The notes: a model not told the origin generated them from the sequence alone. Positions 1-10,105 are shown, counted from the first letter of the stretch. The stretch is DNA of 64,000 nucleotides from Proteobacteria bacterium DTSAM18 (GCA_028767165.1 JARACJ010000003.1:124001-188000), one strand, 5' to 3'. A program made the numbers and translations.

Positions 1-220
1 CCGTGCCGCGCTTCGGGCGTGGCCGGGCATCTTCTACGACGTGCCTGATGGTCGACTGGTGACCATGTGGCCGAACCGGGGCCTGGTTCCGGCGTCCGAG
101 ACGCTCCAGCTCGGCCACCTCGGAAGGCCGGAGGATCTGTTCGTCGGCGTCGGCGCGGTGCCCTTCCTCTCCGCCGACCGCCAGGTGGCCACTGAACCCG
201 AGGAGCACGAGGGCCGATAG
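1..220 (+). CDS. C-terminal fragment of a protein paralogous to the next gene
   Basis: The reading frame is already open at base 2 and ends at TAG 218-220, so only the last 72 residues are visible. The fragment carries RAWPGIFYDVPDGR, which nearly matches RAWPGIFYDVADGR near the C-terminus of the next gene (259-1806). The two are therefore tandem paralogues. The tail after this motif differs and is rich in Glu. No catalytic motif or known domain can be recognised. The gap to the next start is 38 bases, so the two are probably co-transcribed. Function is unknown. Confidence 0.75.
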   Translation, partial: RAALRAWPGIFYDVPDGRLVTMWPNRGLVPASETLQLGHLGRPEDLFVGVGAVPFLSADRQVATEPEEHEGR

Positions 221-258
221 GCAGGGGTCAGGGCGTCCTCAAGCCCACGGGAGGTCCC

Positions 259-1806
259 TTGCTCTCAGCGCTCCTGCTCGCCGCCCAGCTCGCCACCGCC
301 CAGCCGCTGCCCGCCACCGAGTGGGTCGGCGACCTCGTCTGGCGACAGGACGACCCCGCCACGTTCCACGTCATCGGCGAGCACGTGCTGTCGACGCACC
401 TGGGCGCGTGGACCCTGTACGACCTGCGTGGCAACGAGGTCGCCACCGGTGAGGTCGATCTGTCGGAGCGGCGCATGGCGGAGGGTGTGACGGGACACAG
501 CTACGCCTGGCTCACCCAGGACCCGGACGGGCTGCTCACCGTGCACTCGGTGGACGGGCGCTCCGGTCGCTTCCTCCGGCAGCAGATCGCGGCCCAGGAC
601 CTGTGGCCGGAAGCCCGCACGATGAAGGACTTCGTCATCGCGGAGGGAGCGGTCGACGGAAGCCTGGTGGATCTGCTGCTGGTGGGGAGGCGCAAGCTCC
701 GGGGGCAGCAGCTGCTCGTGCGGTTCAGGGAAGGAAAGGTCGTCACCCACCGGGATCTGCCCCGTGAGCCCGCCGCCTCGACGGCCGAGCATGGACTCAC
801 GCTGCTGATGCAGGAAGGGGACCGCTCCTACTCGCTCCTCACGGCGGAGGGGGAGCTCGGCCGGTTCGAGACGGCCGAGGCCTTCCAGGCGGCGGATGGT
901 CCCCACTGGCTGCCAGGTCCGAACGAGGGGGAGCACAGCCTGGTGGTGGTCCTCACGGCCGCCGAGCGCGGACAGGCGATGATGCACCGGCACGTGCTCC
1001 GGGACGGTGCGCTCCTGCGGACGGAGAAGGCGGACACCTTCAGCCTGCGCGTGCCGGATGCCCGTCGCACCGACTTCGAGCACTGGAACCTCATCGACTG
1101 GGACATCCACGACGGTCGCGTGGCGCTCACGTTCGCCAGCCACTACCGCTTCTCGGAGACGACCACCCTGTCGTCCACCTACGCGGGCACGAGCTTCTAC
1201 GAGCCCGGCTACTACAACGCCGGCCCGTTCCGAACCCTGGAGGTGCAGGAACGGATGGACCGCACGCGCTTCCGCCGGCAGTTCGCCATCCTGTTCGACG
1301 AGGCGTTCCACCCCACCGGTCTCATCCACCACGACGACGAGTGGAACATGGAGACCCGTCAGGCCACCCGGGACACCCGGGATCGGCAGGGGCAGGGCAC
1401 GCGCTACACCGCGCAGCAGGGGTACCGGCTGTTCCAGGACGTCAAGGTCGAGCCGGTCGGCATGAGCTGGCGTATCCGTGACAGCGATCGCCACCTCGTG
1501 CACTACCGCCTCACGGGGAACCAGGTGGAGCGGGTGGCCTACGACCGGGACAACCTCGAGGCCTGGGCGGCCATGCGCGCCTGGCCCGGCATCTTCTACG
1601 ACGTCGCCGATGGCCGGACCGTGCTCATGATCCCCTCGACCCTGGGGCTGCAGGCCGTGCGCGGGATGACCCCGCAGCAGGAGTGGACCCACCGGGACGA
1701 GGACCTGAACGTGTGGATCACCACGACGACCACGTCCCATGGCCTGTCCGACAACGACGAAGGGCGGCCCGAAGAGCCGCCCTACGAAGAGACCATGGAG
1801 CCCTGA
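259..1806 (+). CDS. Secreted protein of unknown function, tandem paralogue
   Basis: A 515-residue protein starting at TTG 259, preceded by GGGAGG at 249-254. The first 15 residues form a signal peptide (MLSALLLAAQLATAQP) with a likely signal peptidase I site after ATA or TAQ, so the mature protein is exported. I recognise no domain. The body is rich in charged and aromatic residues and in short strand-like stretches such as HVIGEHVLSTHLGAWTLYDLRGN, which could belong to a beta-propeller or similar fold; this is inference. The C-terminus shares the AWPGIFYDV.DGR block with the truncated gene before it. It ends 11 bases before the convergent YebC gene. Confidence 0.75.
   Translation: MLSALLLAAQLATAQPLPATEWVGDLVWRQDDPATFHVIGEHVLSTHLGAWTLYDLRGNEVATGEVDLSERRMAEGVTGHSYAWLTQDPDGLLTVHSVDGRSGRFLRQQIAAQDLWPEARTMKDFVIAEGAVDGSLVDLLLVGRRKLRGQQLLVRFREGKVVTHRDLPREPAASTAEHGLTLLMQEGDRSYSLLTAEGELGRFETAEAFQAADGPHWLPGPNEGEHSLVVVLTAAERGQAMMHRHVLRDGALLRTEKADTFSLRVPDARRTDFEHWNLIDWDIHDGRVALTFASHYRFSETTTLSSTYAGTSFYEPGYYNAGPFRTLEVQERMDRTRFRRQFAILFDEAFHPTGLIHHDDEWNMETRQATRDTRDRQGQGTRYTAQQGYRLFQDVKVEPVGMSWRIRDSDRHLVHYRLTGNQVERVAYDRDNLEAWAAMRAWPGIFYDVADGRTVLMIPSTLGLQAVRGMTPQQEWTHRDEDLNVWITTTTTSHGLSDNDEGRPEEPPYEETMEP
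1761..1783. terminator. Hairpin at the end of the secreted-protein gene
   Basis: A perfect 8-base inverted repeat, AGGGCGGC and GCCGCCCT, with a 7-base loop. It lies inside the last codons of the 259-1806 gene, between convergent genes. There is no T-run, so function as a terminator is only suggested by position. Confidence 0.3.
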
Positions 1807-1817
1807 GGCCCCCTGGG

Positions 1818-2543
1818 TCAGGCCAGTGCGTGGAACACGTCCTGCACGTCGTCGTCCTGCTCGAGCTTGTCGATGAGCTCGAGGACCTCGTTCAGCTCGT
1901 CGTCGCCGAGCTCCATGAGGTTGTGGGGGACCCACTCCACACCGGTGGAGACGGGCTCGATGCCCATGCCCTCGAGGCCGGCCTGCAGATCGCCGAAGCT
2001 CTCGAACGCGCAGTAGGCGACGATCAGGGGGTCGCCATCATCCGACGTGGCCTCACCCATCTCCTCGAGGCCGTGGTCGATCAGCTCGAGCTCGAGCTCC
2101 TCGGGGTCGAGGCCCTCGGGGTTCAGGCGGAAGGCGCCCCGCTTGTCGAACATGAAGGAGACGGAGCCGGTGGAGCCGATGTTGCCGCCGCCCTTCTTGA
2201 AGATGAGGCGCAGGTTGGAGATGGTGCGGGTGGGGTTGTCGGTGGCGGTCTCGACCAGGATCGGCACGCCGTGGGGGCCGTAGGCCTCGTACAGGAGCTC
2301 CTGGTAGTCGGCGCCGTCGGTCTCACCGGAGCCACGCTTGATCGCCGCCTCGATCTTGTCCTTGGGCATGTTCACGGCACGTGCGTTCTGGATGGCGCGG
2401 CGGAGGGCGGGGTTGGCATCGGGGTTGGGGCCGCCTCCGCGCGTGGCGATGGCGATCTCCTTGCCGCAGCGGCTGAAGGCCTTGGCCATGCGATCCCAGC
2501 GCTTCATCATGGCGCCCTTGCGGTTCTCGAACGTGCGTCCCAT
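1818..2543 (-). CDS. yebC: YebC/PmpR/TACO1-family protein
   Basis: A 241-residue protein starting at ATG 2543 with AGGGAGA seven bases upstream. The open frame continues upstream, but the start here matches the family N-terminus. The family signature is clear: an N-terminal [16 protein letters not shown] block, then [18 protein letters not shown] and [16 protein letters not shown] (about residues 40-75), and [15 protein letters not shown] in the middle domain. Proteins of this family have been described as transcriptional regulators and more recently as translation factors that help ribosomes through difficult peptide stretches. The MGRTFE start places it in the YeeN-like branch rather than the MAGHSKW branch. 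The C-terminus is acidic. It lies downstream of purL but probably has its own promoter. Confidence 0.9.
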   Translation of the reverse strand: MGRTFENRKGAMMKRWDRMAKAFSRCGKEIAIATRGGGPNPDANPALRRAIQNARAVNMPKDKIEAAIKRGSGETDGADYQELLYEAYGPHGVPILVETATDNPTRTISNLRLIFKKGGGNIGSTGSVSFMFDKRGAFRLNPEGLDPEELELELIDHGLEEMGEATSDDGDPLIVAYCAFESFGDLQAGLEGMGIEPVSTGVEWVPHNLMELGDDELNEVLELIDKLEQDDDVQDVFHALA

Positions 2544-2578
2544 GCAGCTGTCTCCCTTGGAGTCGTTTTGGTGGGGGC

Positions 2579-2607
2579 ATCTTAGTCCGATCGGGGGCGC
2601 GTGTCGC
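2579..2607 (-). promoter_or_regulatory. Candidate sigma-70 promoter of yebC
   Basis: On the minus strand, GCGACA (-35) and TAAGAT (-10) are separated by exactly 17 bases, each matching four of six consensus positions. The -10 box ends 36 bases before the yebC ATG, leaving a short leader with the ribosome-binding site. Assignment is by inspection only. Confidence 0.4.
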
Positions 2608-2810
2608 TCGTGGGGGCGTCCCGAACACCTCGGGGACGCGAGACCCCGGCGCCCCAAGGGGCGCCCGTACGTCCAATGCCCCAAGGAGCGTCAACGGGGT
2701 CGGGCGGGCTCCCCTTCACGGGGCCCGAAACGCGAAAGCAATCCCAGGGCGTACCTTCAGCCGCACACCGGAGGCCAGCTGCGTCCCGGTGCGGGCGGGG
2801 CGAGGAGCAA

Positions 2811-2841
2811 GGGGGGCAGTGTACTTCCGTACACGCCCCCC
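2811..2841 (-). terminator. Hairpin downstream of purL
   Basis: An inverted repeat with arms GGGGGGC plus GTGTAC and GTACAC plus GCCCCCC, a TTCC loop and one bulged A, giving 13 base pairs. It lies 55 bases after the purL stop. The run that follows on the minus strand (TTGCTCC) is only weakly T-rich, so it may act as a terminator or an RNA 3'-end stabiliser. Confidence 0.5.
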
Positions 2842-2896
2842 GAAGCGACGAAGAACCGTCTGCGGCGGGGCGCTGCTGGCCGTCTGGACCCCGGCG

Positions 2897-5800
2897 TCAG
2901 CCGACGGTGATCCGCAGGTTGCGGAACCCACGCAGCCACGGTCCGTCCTGATGCCAACCCTTCGGCGTCCAGCTGTTGCTGGCCGTGCGCCACACGCGCT
3001 CGGGGTGGGGCATCATGATGGTGACCCGGCCGTCGGTGGTGGTCATGGCGGCCACGCCCTCGGGGGAGCCGTTCGGGTTGAAGGGGTACTGCTCGGTGAC
3101 CTTGCCGAAGTTGTCGACGTAGCGGGCGGCCACGAGCGGACCGGACGCGCTGCCGTCGGCACCGAAGAGTGCGCGGCCCTCGCCGTGGGAGACGGCGATC
3201 GGGATGCGAGAGCCCTCCATGCCCTTCAGGAACAGCGACGGGGTCTCCTGGATCTCCAGGGTGGCGACGCGGCCCTCGAACTGCTCGGACTGGTTGCGCA
3301 GGAACGCGGGCCAGCCCTCGGCGCCGGGGATGAGCGGAGCCAGGTGGGAGAACATCTGGCAGCCGTTGCAGATGCCGAGGCTGAAGGTGTCGTTGCGCTG
3401 GAAGAAGGCCTCGAAGACCTCCCGGGCGCGGGGGCTGTGCAGGATGGTGCGGGCCCAGCCGCCACCGGCGCCCAGGACGTCGCCGTAGGAGAAGCCGCCG
3501 CAGGCCGCGAGGCCGACCATGTCGGTGAGGTCGATGCGGCCGGAGAGCACGTCGGACATGTGGACGTCGACGGCCTCGAAGCCGGCCTTGTCGAACGCGG
3601 ACGCCATCTCGTTCTGGCTGTTGACGCCCTGCTCGCGCAGGATGGCCACGCGGGGCTTGCTGCCCTTGCCCACGAAGGGCGCGGTGATGTCGTCGGCCAG
3701 GTCGAAGGTGAGGTGGGGGCTGATGCCCGGGTTGTCGCGCTCGAGCAGGGCGTCGAATTCCTGCTGGGCGCACTCGGGGTTGTCGCGCAGGGCCTGCATC
3801 CGGTAGCTGGTCTCGGCCCAGCGGCGGTGCAGCTCGGTGCGGTCGCCGCGGAAGACGTCCTGGCCGTCGCAGGTGATGACGAGGTCGTCGCCCGCGCGCA
3901 CGGTGCCGACCACCGAGGCGGGGACGCCGGCGGCGGTGAAGGCGGCGATCACGGCGTCGACGTGCTCGTCGGCCACCTGGACCAGGGCGCCGAGCTCCTC
4001 GTTGAACAGGGCCCGGTGGGCGTCACCGGAGACATCCAGCTGCAGACCGCAGTGGCCGGCGAAGGCCATCTCGAACGCCGTGGCCAGCAGGCCGCCGTCG
4101 GAGCGGTCGTGGTAGGCCAGCAGGTGCTCGCGCTGGGCCTGGACGGTCTCGAAGAAGCCCTTGAGCATCGCCGGGTCGTCGAGATCCGGAGCGGTCTGGC
4201 CGATCTGGCCGTACACCTGCGCCAGGGCGGAGCCGCCCATGCGGTGCTGGCCGTTGCCGAGGTCGAGCAGCACCAGCTTGGAGGGGACCTCGGGGTGCAG
4301 CTGGGGCGTGATGACGTCGGTGGCGTCGGACGTGATGGAGAAGGCGGAGACGATGAGGCTCAGCGGTGCGGTGACGCGCTTGCTCTGGCCGTCCTCCTCC
4401 CACACGGTGCGCATGGACATGGAGTCCTTGCCGACGGGGATGGCGATGCCCAGGGCCGGGCAGACGTCCATGCCGACGGTCTTCACCGTGGCGTACATGT
4501 TCGCGTCCTCGCCGGGGTCGCCGGCGGGGGCCATCCAGTTGGCGGACAGCACCACGCGGTCGAGACGGTCGATGCGTGCGGAGGCGAGGTTGGTGAGGGA
4601 CTCGCCGATGGCCATGCGGCCGGCGGCGGGGCCGTCGATCAGGGCCACGGGGGTGCGCTCGCCCATGGCCATCGCCTCACCGGCGACGGTGTCGTAGGTG
4701 GCGGTGGTGGTGGCCACGTCGGCGACGGGCACCTGCCAGGGGCCGACCATCTGGTCGCGGGCCACGAGGCCGGTGACGGAGCGGTCGCCGATGGTGATGA
4801 GGAAGCCCTTGGAGGCCACGGTGGGCAGCGTGAGCACCCGGTCGATGGACTCGGACAGCTCGAGGCCTTCGGTGGCGAAGGGGAAGCGGGGCTGCTTCTT
4901 CGTGGCCGCGATGCGGTGCATCTTGGGGGGCTTGCCGAGCAGGACGTCCATCGGCATGTCGATGGGCTTGTTGCCGAAGTGCTCGTCGGTCAGCGTGAGG
5001 TGCTCCTCCTCGGTGGCGTGACCCACCACGGCGAAGGGCGCGCGCTCGCGCTCACAGATGGCCTTGAAGACCTCCATGGCCTCGGGCTTGATGGCCATGA
5101 CGTAGCGTTCCTGGCTCTCGTTGCACCAGATCTCCATGGGAGACATGCCGGGCTCGTCGCTGTGCACGTTGCGCAGCTCGAAGTTGGCACCCCGGCCGCC
5201 GTCGTGTGCGAGCTCGGGCAGGGCGTTGGACAGGCCGCCGGCACCCACGTCGTGGATGAACAGGATGGGGTTGTCGTCGCCCATCTGCCAGCAGCGGTCG
5301 ATGACCTCCTGGCAGCGGCGCTCCATCTCGGGGTTGGCGCGCTGGACGGAGGCGAAGTCGAGGTCCTCGGAGGAGGCACCGGAGGCCATGGAGGAGGCTG
5401 CGCCGCCACCGAGGCCGATGAGCATGGCGGGGCCACCGAGGACCACCATGGGAGCGCCCGCGGGGAACTCCTTCTTCTGCACGTGCTCGGCGCGGATGTT
5501 GCCGTAGCCGCCGGCGATCATGATGGGCTTGTGGTAGCCGCGGACCTCGGAGCCGTCCTCGGTGGGCACGTCGAGCTCGAAGGCGCGGAAGTAGCCGGTG
5601 AGGTTGGGGCGACCGAACTCGTTGTTGAAGGCGGCGCCGCCGATGGGGCCTTCGAGCATGATGTCGAGGGCGGAGACGATGCGGGAGGGCTTGCCGTGGT
5701 CGACCTCCCAGGGGCGCTCGAATCCGGGGATCTGCAGGTTCGACACGGAGAAGCCGGTGAGGCCGGCCTTGGGCTTGGAGCCGATGCCGGTGGCGCCCTC

Positions 5801-6736
5801 GTCGCGGATCTCGCCGCCGTTGCCGGTGCCGGCACCGGGGTGGGGGGAGATGGCGGTGGGGTGGTTGTGGGTCTCCACCTTCATCAGCATGTGCACGGGC
5901 TCGGTGCTCGCGCCGTACACGCCGGTGGCCGGGTCGGGGTAGAAGCGGCCGGCCACGGAGCCCTCGATGACGGCGGAGTTGTCGGAGTAGGCCGACAGCA
6001 CGCCCTCGGGGGACTTCGCGTGGGTGTTGCGGATCATCTTGAACAGGGAGAGCTCCTGCTCCTCGCCGTCGATGGTCCAGCTGGCGTTGAAGATCTTGTG
6101 CCGGCAGTGCTCGGAGTTCGCCTGGGCGAACATCATGAGCTCCACGTCCGTGGGGTTGCGGCCCATGGCGGTGAAGTTGGTGACCAGGTACTCGATCTCG
6201 TCGGGGGCCAGGGCCAGGCCGAGCTGCACGTTGGCCTGCTGCAGGGCCTCCTTGCCGCCGCCGAGGATGTCGACGGTGGACAGGGGGCGGGGCTCGGCGG
6301 TCTCGAAGAGCATGGTGCCTTCGGAGGGGCCGCGGAGCACGGCTTCCGTCATGCGGTCGTGCAGGGGGGCCACGGCCTCTGCCCACTGGGCGTCGGACAG
6401 GCCTTCGAGGTGGTAGGCGACGCCGCGCTCGACCCGCTCCACGGCGTCGAGGCCGCAGTTGTGCAGGATGTCGGTGGCCTTGGACGACCAGGGGGAGATG
6501 GTGCCGGGACGGGGCACCACGACGGCGTTGGCCTCGATGGCCGACGGCTCGCCCTCACCCTCACGGAGCAGTGCCGCCAGCAGCTCGTGCTGGGCGGTGG
6601 ACAGCTCGGACCGGGTGTGGACCAGGTAGACGTACCGGGTCTGAAGGCCAGTGATGCCGGCCACAGGTGCCAGGGCCTTCAACAGCCGCTCGGTCCGGAA
6701 CGCGGACAGTGCGGGACCGCCGAACAAGATCTCCAT
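2897..6736 (-). CDS. purL: Phosphoribosylformylglycinamidine synthase, large single-chain form
   Basis: A 1,279-residue enzyme of purine synthesis. It converts FGAR, glutamine and ATP to FGAM in the cytoplasm. The length matches the single-chain PurL of proteobacteria, not the split PurLQS system. The N-terminal and linker domains lead into the ATP-binding AIRS-like halves, with motifs such as [12 protein letters not shown] and [13 protein letters not shown]. The C-terminal glutaminase domain starts near residue 1025 ([11 protein letters not shown]). It carries the nucleophile Cys1123 in GICNGCQ and the His1244/Glu1246 pair in MPHPER, so both activities look intact. The ATG has GGAGG nine bases upstream. 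It lies 55 bases after the hydrolase gene on the same strand, so read-through from that unit is possible. Confidence 0.97.
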   Translation of the reverse strand: MEILFGGPALSAFRTERLLKALAPVAGITGLQTRYVYLVHTRSELSTAQHELLAALLREGEGEPSAIEANAVVVPRPGTISPWSSKATDILHNCGLDAVERVERGVAYHLEGLSDAQWAEAVAPLHDRMTEAVLRGPSEGTMLFETAEPRPLSTVDILGGGKEALQQANVQLGLALAPDEIEYLVTNFTAMGRNPTDVELMMFAQANSEHCRHKIFNASWTIDGEEQELSLFKMIRNTHAKSPEGVLSAYSDNSAVIEGSVAGRFYPDPATGVYGASTEPVHMLMKVETHNHPTAISPHPGAGTGNGGEIRDEGATGIGSKPKAGLTGFSVSNLQIPGFERPWEVDHGKPSRIVSALDIMLEGPIGGAAFNNEFGRPNLTGYFRAFELDVPTEDGSEVRGYHKPIMIAGGYGNIRAEHVQKKEFPAGAPMVVLGGPAMLIGLGGGAASSMASGASSEDLDFASVQRANPEMERRCQEVIDRCWQMGDDNPILFIHDVGAGGLSNALPELAHDGGRGANFELRNVHSDEPGMSPMEIWCNESQERYVMAIKPEAMEVFKAICERERAPFAVVGHATEEEHLTLTDEHFGNKPIDMPMDVLLGKPPKMHRIAATKKQPRFPFATEGLELSESIDRVLTLPTVASKGFLITIGDRSVTGLVARDQMVGPWQVPVADVATTTATYDTVAGEAMAMGERTPVALIDGPAAGRMAIGESLTNLASARIDRLDRVVLSANWMAPAGDPGEDANMYATVKTVGMDVCPALGIAIPVGKDSMSMRTVWEEDGQSKRVTAPLSLIVSAFSITSDATDVITPQLHPEVPSKLVLLDLGNGQHRMGGSALAQVYGQIGQTAPDLDDPAMLKGFFETVQAQREHLLAYHDRSDGGLLATAFEMAFAGHCGLQLDVSGDAHRALFNEELGALVQVADEHVDAVIAAFTAAGVPASVVGTVRAGDDLVITCDGQDVFRGDRTELHRRWAETSYRMQALRDNPECAQQEFDALLERDNPGISPHLTFDLADDITAPFVGKGSKPRVAILREQGVNSQNEMASAFDKAGFEAVDVHMSDVLSGRIDLTDMVGLAACGGFSYGDVLGAGGGWARTILHSPRAREVFEAFFQRNDTFSLGICNGCQMFSHLAPLIPGAEGWPAFLRNQSEQFEGRVATLEIQETPSLFLKGMEGSRIPIAVSHGEGRALFGADGSASGPLVAARYVDNFGKVTEQYPFNPNGSPEGVAAMTTTDGRVTIMMPHPERVWRTASNSWTPKGWHQDGPWLRGFRNLRITVG

Positions 6737-6791
6737 GGAGTGCCTCCGTCAGGTCTGCTTGGCGCCCCCATAGCCCGATTCGCGCCACCGT

Positions 6792-7766
6792 TCAGTGGGG
6801 GGTGGCCATCGGCTTGTCAGCAAACCGTGGGGTTGCACCGGAGGGGGGCTCCGGCTCGTCCAGGAAGGCTTGTGCGATGCGGTTGAAGTAGACCGGTCGC
6901 TCGAGGTTCGGCGCGTGCCGCGTGTGGGGCACGACGTGCAGGCGGCACGTGGGGCCGACCAGATCGGCGAGGCGCACGCCGAGGTGCACGGGGAACAGGT
7001 CGTCCTTCTCTCCCCACACGATGAGCATGGGGTGGGCGATCGAGAAGGTCTGGTGGGACAGCTCGTCGGCCCGTCGGAGGAGATCGTCGAGCAGGCGGAT
7101 CTTCTGGGGGCGGTTCAGCCGGAACATCTGCCGGTGCACGTCGCCCACCATGAAGAAGGGCAGGGGCGGTGGACGCAGGAAGGCGAGCTTGAGCAGGCGG
7201 GGGATGTCCTTGGGGTTCTCCGGCAGCACGAGATCCGCCACGGAGTCGATGTCGTACCGCTCGAGCATGTCGCGGTAGTCGTCGAGCCGGTAGGCGTGCC
7301 CGGGGGAGTCGATGACGACCACCCGTCGCACCCGATCGGGCCACAGGTGTGCCATCTCGAGGGCCACGAAGCCGCCGTAGGACACACCCGCCACGTCGAC
7401 CACGGGAAGGCCGAGGTGGTCGAGCAGATCGACGAGGAACTCGGCCTGGTGGACGGTGGAGAACTCCTGGGCACCGGAGAAGCTGCCGCCGAACCAGATG
7501 AGGTCGGGGATGATCACCTTGCGCGTGCTGCGGAAGGCGGTGTTGCCTGACCAGTTGGCGGTGGCGTCGGCGCCGAAGCCGTGCACGAGCAGCAGGGGCG
7601 TCGCATCGCCCTCACCGCCGATCCAGTAGCGACAGGTGCGGTGGCCGAGCTGCACGGTGCGCCGCTCGAAGCCCCGCTTCTCCATCAGGCGGTTCATGAA
7701 CCGGTCCACGGAAGCCGTCATGGAGAAGCGGCCGGGCATTGGCTGGTGGTTGTCCGGTGCGTTCAA
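6792..7766 (-). CDS. Alpha/beta hydrolase
   Basis: A 324-residue cytoplasmic hydrolase of the alpha/beta fold. Visible landmarks are the oxyanion region LLLVHGFGAD, the nucleophile elbow GVSYGG, the acid residue in WGEKDDLFP and the catalytic His in HTRHAPNLERP, in the usual order. The length is typical. A long open frame continues upstream through the cytochrome and amidase genes, but the start is best placed at TTG 7766, directly after GGAGG at 7771-7775. ATG 7739 and ATG 7721 are alternatives without a clear ribosome-binding site. Substrate is unknown; members include esterases, haloperoxidase-like and dienelactone-type enzymes. Confidence 0.85.
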   Translation of the reverse strand: MNAPDNHQPMPGRFSMTASVDRFMNRLMEKRGFERRTVQLGHRTCRYWIGGEGDATPLLLVHGFGADATANWSGNTAFRSTRKVIIPDLIWFGGSFSGAQEFSTVHQAEFLVDLLDHLGLPVVDVAGVSYGGFVALEMAHLWPDRVRRVVVIDSPGHAYRLDDYRDMLERYDIDSVADLVLPENPKDIPRLLKLAFLRPPPLPFFMVGDVHRQMFRLNRPQKIRLLDDLLRRADELSHQTFSIAHPMLIVWGEKDDLFPVHLGVRLADLVGPTCRLHVVPHTRHAPNLERPVYFNRIAQAFLDEPEPPSGATPRFADKPMATPH

Positions 7767-7789
7767 GACACCTCCGTCCGCATGGGTTC

Positions 7790-7798
7790 GATCTAGCA
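7790..7798 (-). promoter_or_regulatory. Candidate extended -10 promoter of the hydrolase gene
   Basis: The minus-strand sequence TGCTAGATC fits an extended -10 element (TG, one base, TAnAnT-like). It ends 24 bases before the chosen TTG start. The same motif at the same spacing precedes the VCBS operon at 63,021-63,029. No convincing -35 box is visible. Confidence 0.3.
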
Positions 7799-7840
7799 CG
7801 GATGGAGGGATCCGCAGGGTGGGGACGCCCCGCAGCCGGA

Positions 7841-8290
7841 TCAGGCGCCGGTGTCGGCGTCGCCCGTGTCCATGGTGCCGGTGTCGCCGGTGTCCATGTC
7901 GCCGGTGTCGCCGGTGTCCATGTCGCCGGTGTCGTCGACCTCCTCGGGCCCGCCGTAGGCGCTGCGGAGGTAGGCCAGCAGATCGGCATACTCCTGCTCG
8001 TCCCAGCCGCGGAACTTGGGCATGGCGTTGCGGCCGTCGATGATGACCGACAGCAGCTCCTCGTCGTCCATGCTCGCCACGCCGCCGTCGCCCAGATCCG
8101 GGCCGATGGGGTTGGCCGCGTTCGGGTTGTGGCAGGCGAAGCAGCGGTTCGTGTACAGGCTCTCGCCCACGCTGGCGGTGCCGCTCAGGGCGAGCACGTT
8201 GGCCACGGTGTCGGCGGGGGCCGGGGGCAGGGCGAAGTCGTCGTCGCAGGCTGCGGTCAGCAGGAGCGTGGCGAGAAGCGTCAGTCGCAT
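7841..8290 (-). CDS. Small lipoprotein cytochrome c
   Basis: A 149-residue protein. The first 15 residues are a lipoprotein signal peptide (MRLTLLATLLLTAAC, lipobox TAAC, Cys15). A single haem motif CFACH lies at 50-54 and the likely axial Met90 is in NAMPKF. This is the layout of a small class I cytochrome c, so it probably carries electrons at the periplasmic face of a membrane. The C-terminal 30 residues are a low-complexity tail made of Asp, Thr, Gly and Met (DTGDMDTGDTG repeats), a compositional theme shared with unrelated lipoproteins in this window. The start has GGAG eight bases upstream; the longer open frame lacks a signal peptide. It lies 74 bases before the hydrolase. Confidence 0.85.
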   Translation of the reverse strand: MRLTLLATLLLTAACDDDFALPPAPADTVANVLALSGTASVGESLYTNRCFACHNPNAANPIGPDLGDGGVASMDDEELLSVIIDGRNAMPKFRGWDEQEYADLLAYLRSAYGGPEEVDDTGDMDTGDTGDMDTGDTGTMDTGDADTGA

Positions 8291-8512
8291 GGGAGGGGCT
8301 CCGGGGTGGGGGCACAAGGGACGCCCAGAGGGGAGGGATGTGTCGGGTTCGGGACCCGTGATGTACCTTCTTGGAGGCCCACCGGGGAGGGGGCAGGGGG
8401 AGGGCGGCGGCCACGGGGGCGTCCGCCGCACCCGGCCGAGCCATGTGAAGTCGCGGTCCAAGGCCTGACAGGCGCACAATTCGTGTGACGTGGGGCGGCT
8501 TGTCTCTTCTCG

Positions 8513-10105
8513 TCAGCTCACGGCGTGTGGCCCGCGGCCCGCGGGGGCAGCGTCGGTGCCTTCGGGGGCTCGTGGGGCGGCCGACGGGGTCTGTGCCGGT
8601 GTGGCTCCGGACGGATCGGCCACCCAGCTCGGCATGCGATCCTTCCAGGGGTACGCCTCCTCGAGCTGGGCCGCGACACGGAACAACAGCTCCTCCTGGC
8701 CGTAGCCCGCGGCGAGCTGGGTCCCCATGGGCAGGCCGTCCGGCGAGGTGAACAGCGGCACCGACATGGCGGGCAGGCCCGTCTGGTTGAACAGCTGGGT
8801 GTTCGGGGTGGCCGCCAGGGCGTCGTCGGCCATCGCATGCAGGGCGGTGCGCAGCAGGGCGCCCACGCGCACGGTGCGGAGCACGGCCAGCAGGGCCTTG
8901 TCGGCGCCCTTCAGGTCGAGCTGTCCGATCCGCACGGGCTCGCTGCCGATGGTGGGCGACAGGAAGAGATCGAAGGTCTGGAACCACACCGCCATCTTGT
9001 GGGCGGCGTGCTGCACGGTGCGGCTGGCCAGCGCCACCTCGCGGGCATCGAGGGCCTTGCCGATCTGGTTCAGCAGCCAGGTGGCCGGCTCGAAGTCGGA
9101 GGGGCTGGGCCTGACGCCGACCGATCGCGTGATCTCGTCGACGTCGGCGGCCACGTTGGCGGCGACGGTGACGAAGTAGGCGTGGACCATCCGGGGGACG
9201 TCGATGGGCAGGGTGACCCGCTCGACGTGGTGGCCGAGGGCCTCCATCTTCTGCAGGGCGTCCGCCAGGCAGGCCTTGGACGCCGGGTCGTAGGTGCCGG
9301 CGTACATCGGCGTGTCGAGGTAGCCGATCCGCAGCGCCCCGGGGCGCTGGCGGGTGGCCTGCAGGAACGAGCCCGTGGGCGGCGGTGCGCTGTACAGATC
9401 CCCGGGCGCGACCCCGTGGGTCAGGTCGAGGATGAGCGCGGAGTCGCGAACGGAGCGGGTGAGCACGTGCTCCTGCACGAACCCGCCCCAGGCCTCGGCC
9501 AGGTGGGGCGCGAGGCTGTTGCGGCCGCGGCTGGGCTTCAGGCCGAACAGGCCACAGGCGGACGCGGGAATCCGGATGGAACCACCGCCATCGCCGCCGT
9601 GCCCCACGGGGACGATGCGCGCCGCCACCGCGGCCGCGGAGCCCCCGGACGAGCCACCGGCGCTGTGGTCGGTGTTCCAGGGGTTGCGGGTGGGCCCGAA
9701 CAGCCTGGGTTCCGTGGTGCCCATGATCCCCAGCTCGGGGGTGTTCGTCTTCGCGATGATCTGCAGGCCGGCCTGCTCGAAACGCCGCGCCAGCTCGCTG
9801 GTGACCTTGGCCTTCGGCGCCTTCAGCAGCTTCGTGGCGTGGGAGGTGGGGTAGCCCTCGATGGTCTGCAGCAGATCCTTGAGCACCATCGGCACGCCGA
9901 GCAGGGGCCCCTCGGGCAGGGCGTCCACCCGCTCGTGGGCCCGCTGCAGGAGCGACAGCGTGGTGGCGTTGATCCGGGGGTTGCGCGCCTGCAGCCGCTC
10001 CTCCGCCGCGCGGAGGAGATCCGCGGGGGTGACCTCTCCGGCGCTGACCCTCGCGGCCATGTCCGTGGCATCCCAGTGGTCGTACTCGGGCAGATACAGG
10101 CCCAT
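8513..10105 (-). CDS. Amidase-signature family hydrolase
   Basis: A 530-residue member of the amidase signature family, which hydrolyses C-N amide bonds with a Ser-cisSer-Lys triad. The triad is visible: Lys76 in GVPMVLKD, cis-Ser152 in the SAGGSSGGSAAAVA block and nucleophile Ser176 in GDGGGSIRIPAS. Length and spacing match the family. Other landmarks include LFGLKPSRGR. The ATG at 10,105 follows GGGAGG with five-base spacing. I cannot tell the substrate. It is not clearly GatA: no gatB or gatC lies nearby, and the C-terminal half (LLNQIGKALDAREVALA) resembles generic aliphatic or acyl-amide amidases. It sits 222 bases upstream of the cytochrome gene on the same strand. Confidence 0.9.
   Translation of the reverse strand: MGLYLPEYDHWDATDMAARVSAGEVTPADLLRAAEERLQARNPRINATTLSLLQRAHERVDALPEGPLLGVPMVLKDLLQTIEGYPTSHATKLLKAPKAKVTSELARRFEQAGLQIIAKTNTPELGIMGTTEPRLFGPTRNPWNTDHSAGGSSGGSAAAVAARIVPVGHGGDGGGSIRIPASACGLFGLKPSRGRNSLAPHLAEAWGGFVQEHVLTRSVRDSALILDLTHGVAPGDLYSAPPPTGSFLQATRQRPGALRIGYLDTPMYAGTYDPASKACLADALQKMEALGHHVERVTLPIDVPRMVHAYFVTVAANVAADVDEITRSVGVRPSPSDFEPATWLLNQIGKALDAREVALASRTVQHAAHKMAVWFQTFDLFLSPTIGSEPVRIGQLDLKGADKALLAVLRTVRVGALLRTALHAMADDALAATPNTQLFNQTGLPAMSVPLFTSPDGLPMGTQLAAGYGQEELLFRVAAQLEEAYPWKDRMPSWVADPSGATPAQTPSAAPRAPEGTDAAPAGRGPHAVS

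Larger units (their letters stand above)
2544..2896. other. 353-base gap between purL and yebC
   Basis: No gene is supported here. On the minus strand, purL transcription would enter at 2896 and meet a strong hairpin at 2811-2841. A second perfect hairpin, GGCGCCCC-AA-GGGGCGCC, lies at 2648-2665. A promoter-like pair for yebC is at 2579-2607. Short open frames crossing the gap have no ribosome-binding site and no recognisable motif. Confidence 0.5.

Noticed and set aside
2789-6886. A 1,365-codon plus-strand open frame opposite purL
   Set aside because: purL is fully supported by family motifs on the minus strand. The opposite frame gives only Gly/Val/His/Ala-rich text without motifs.
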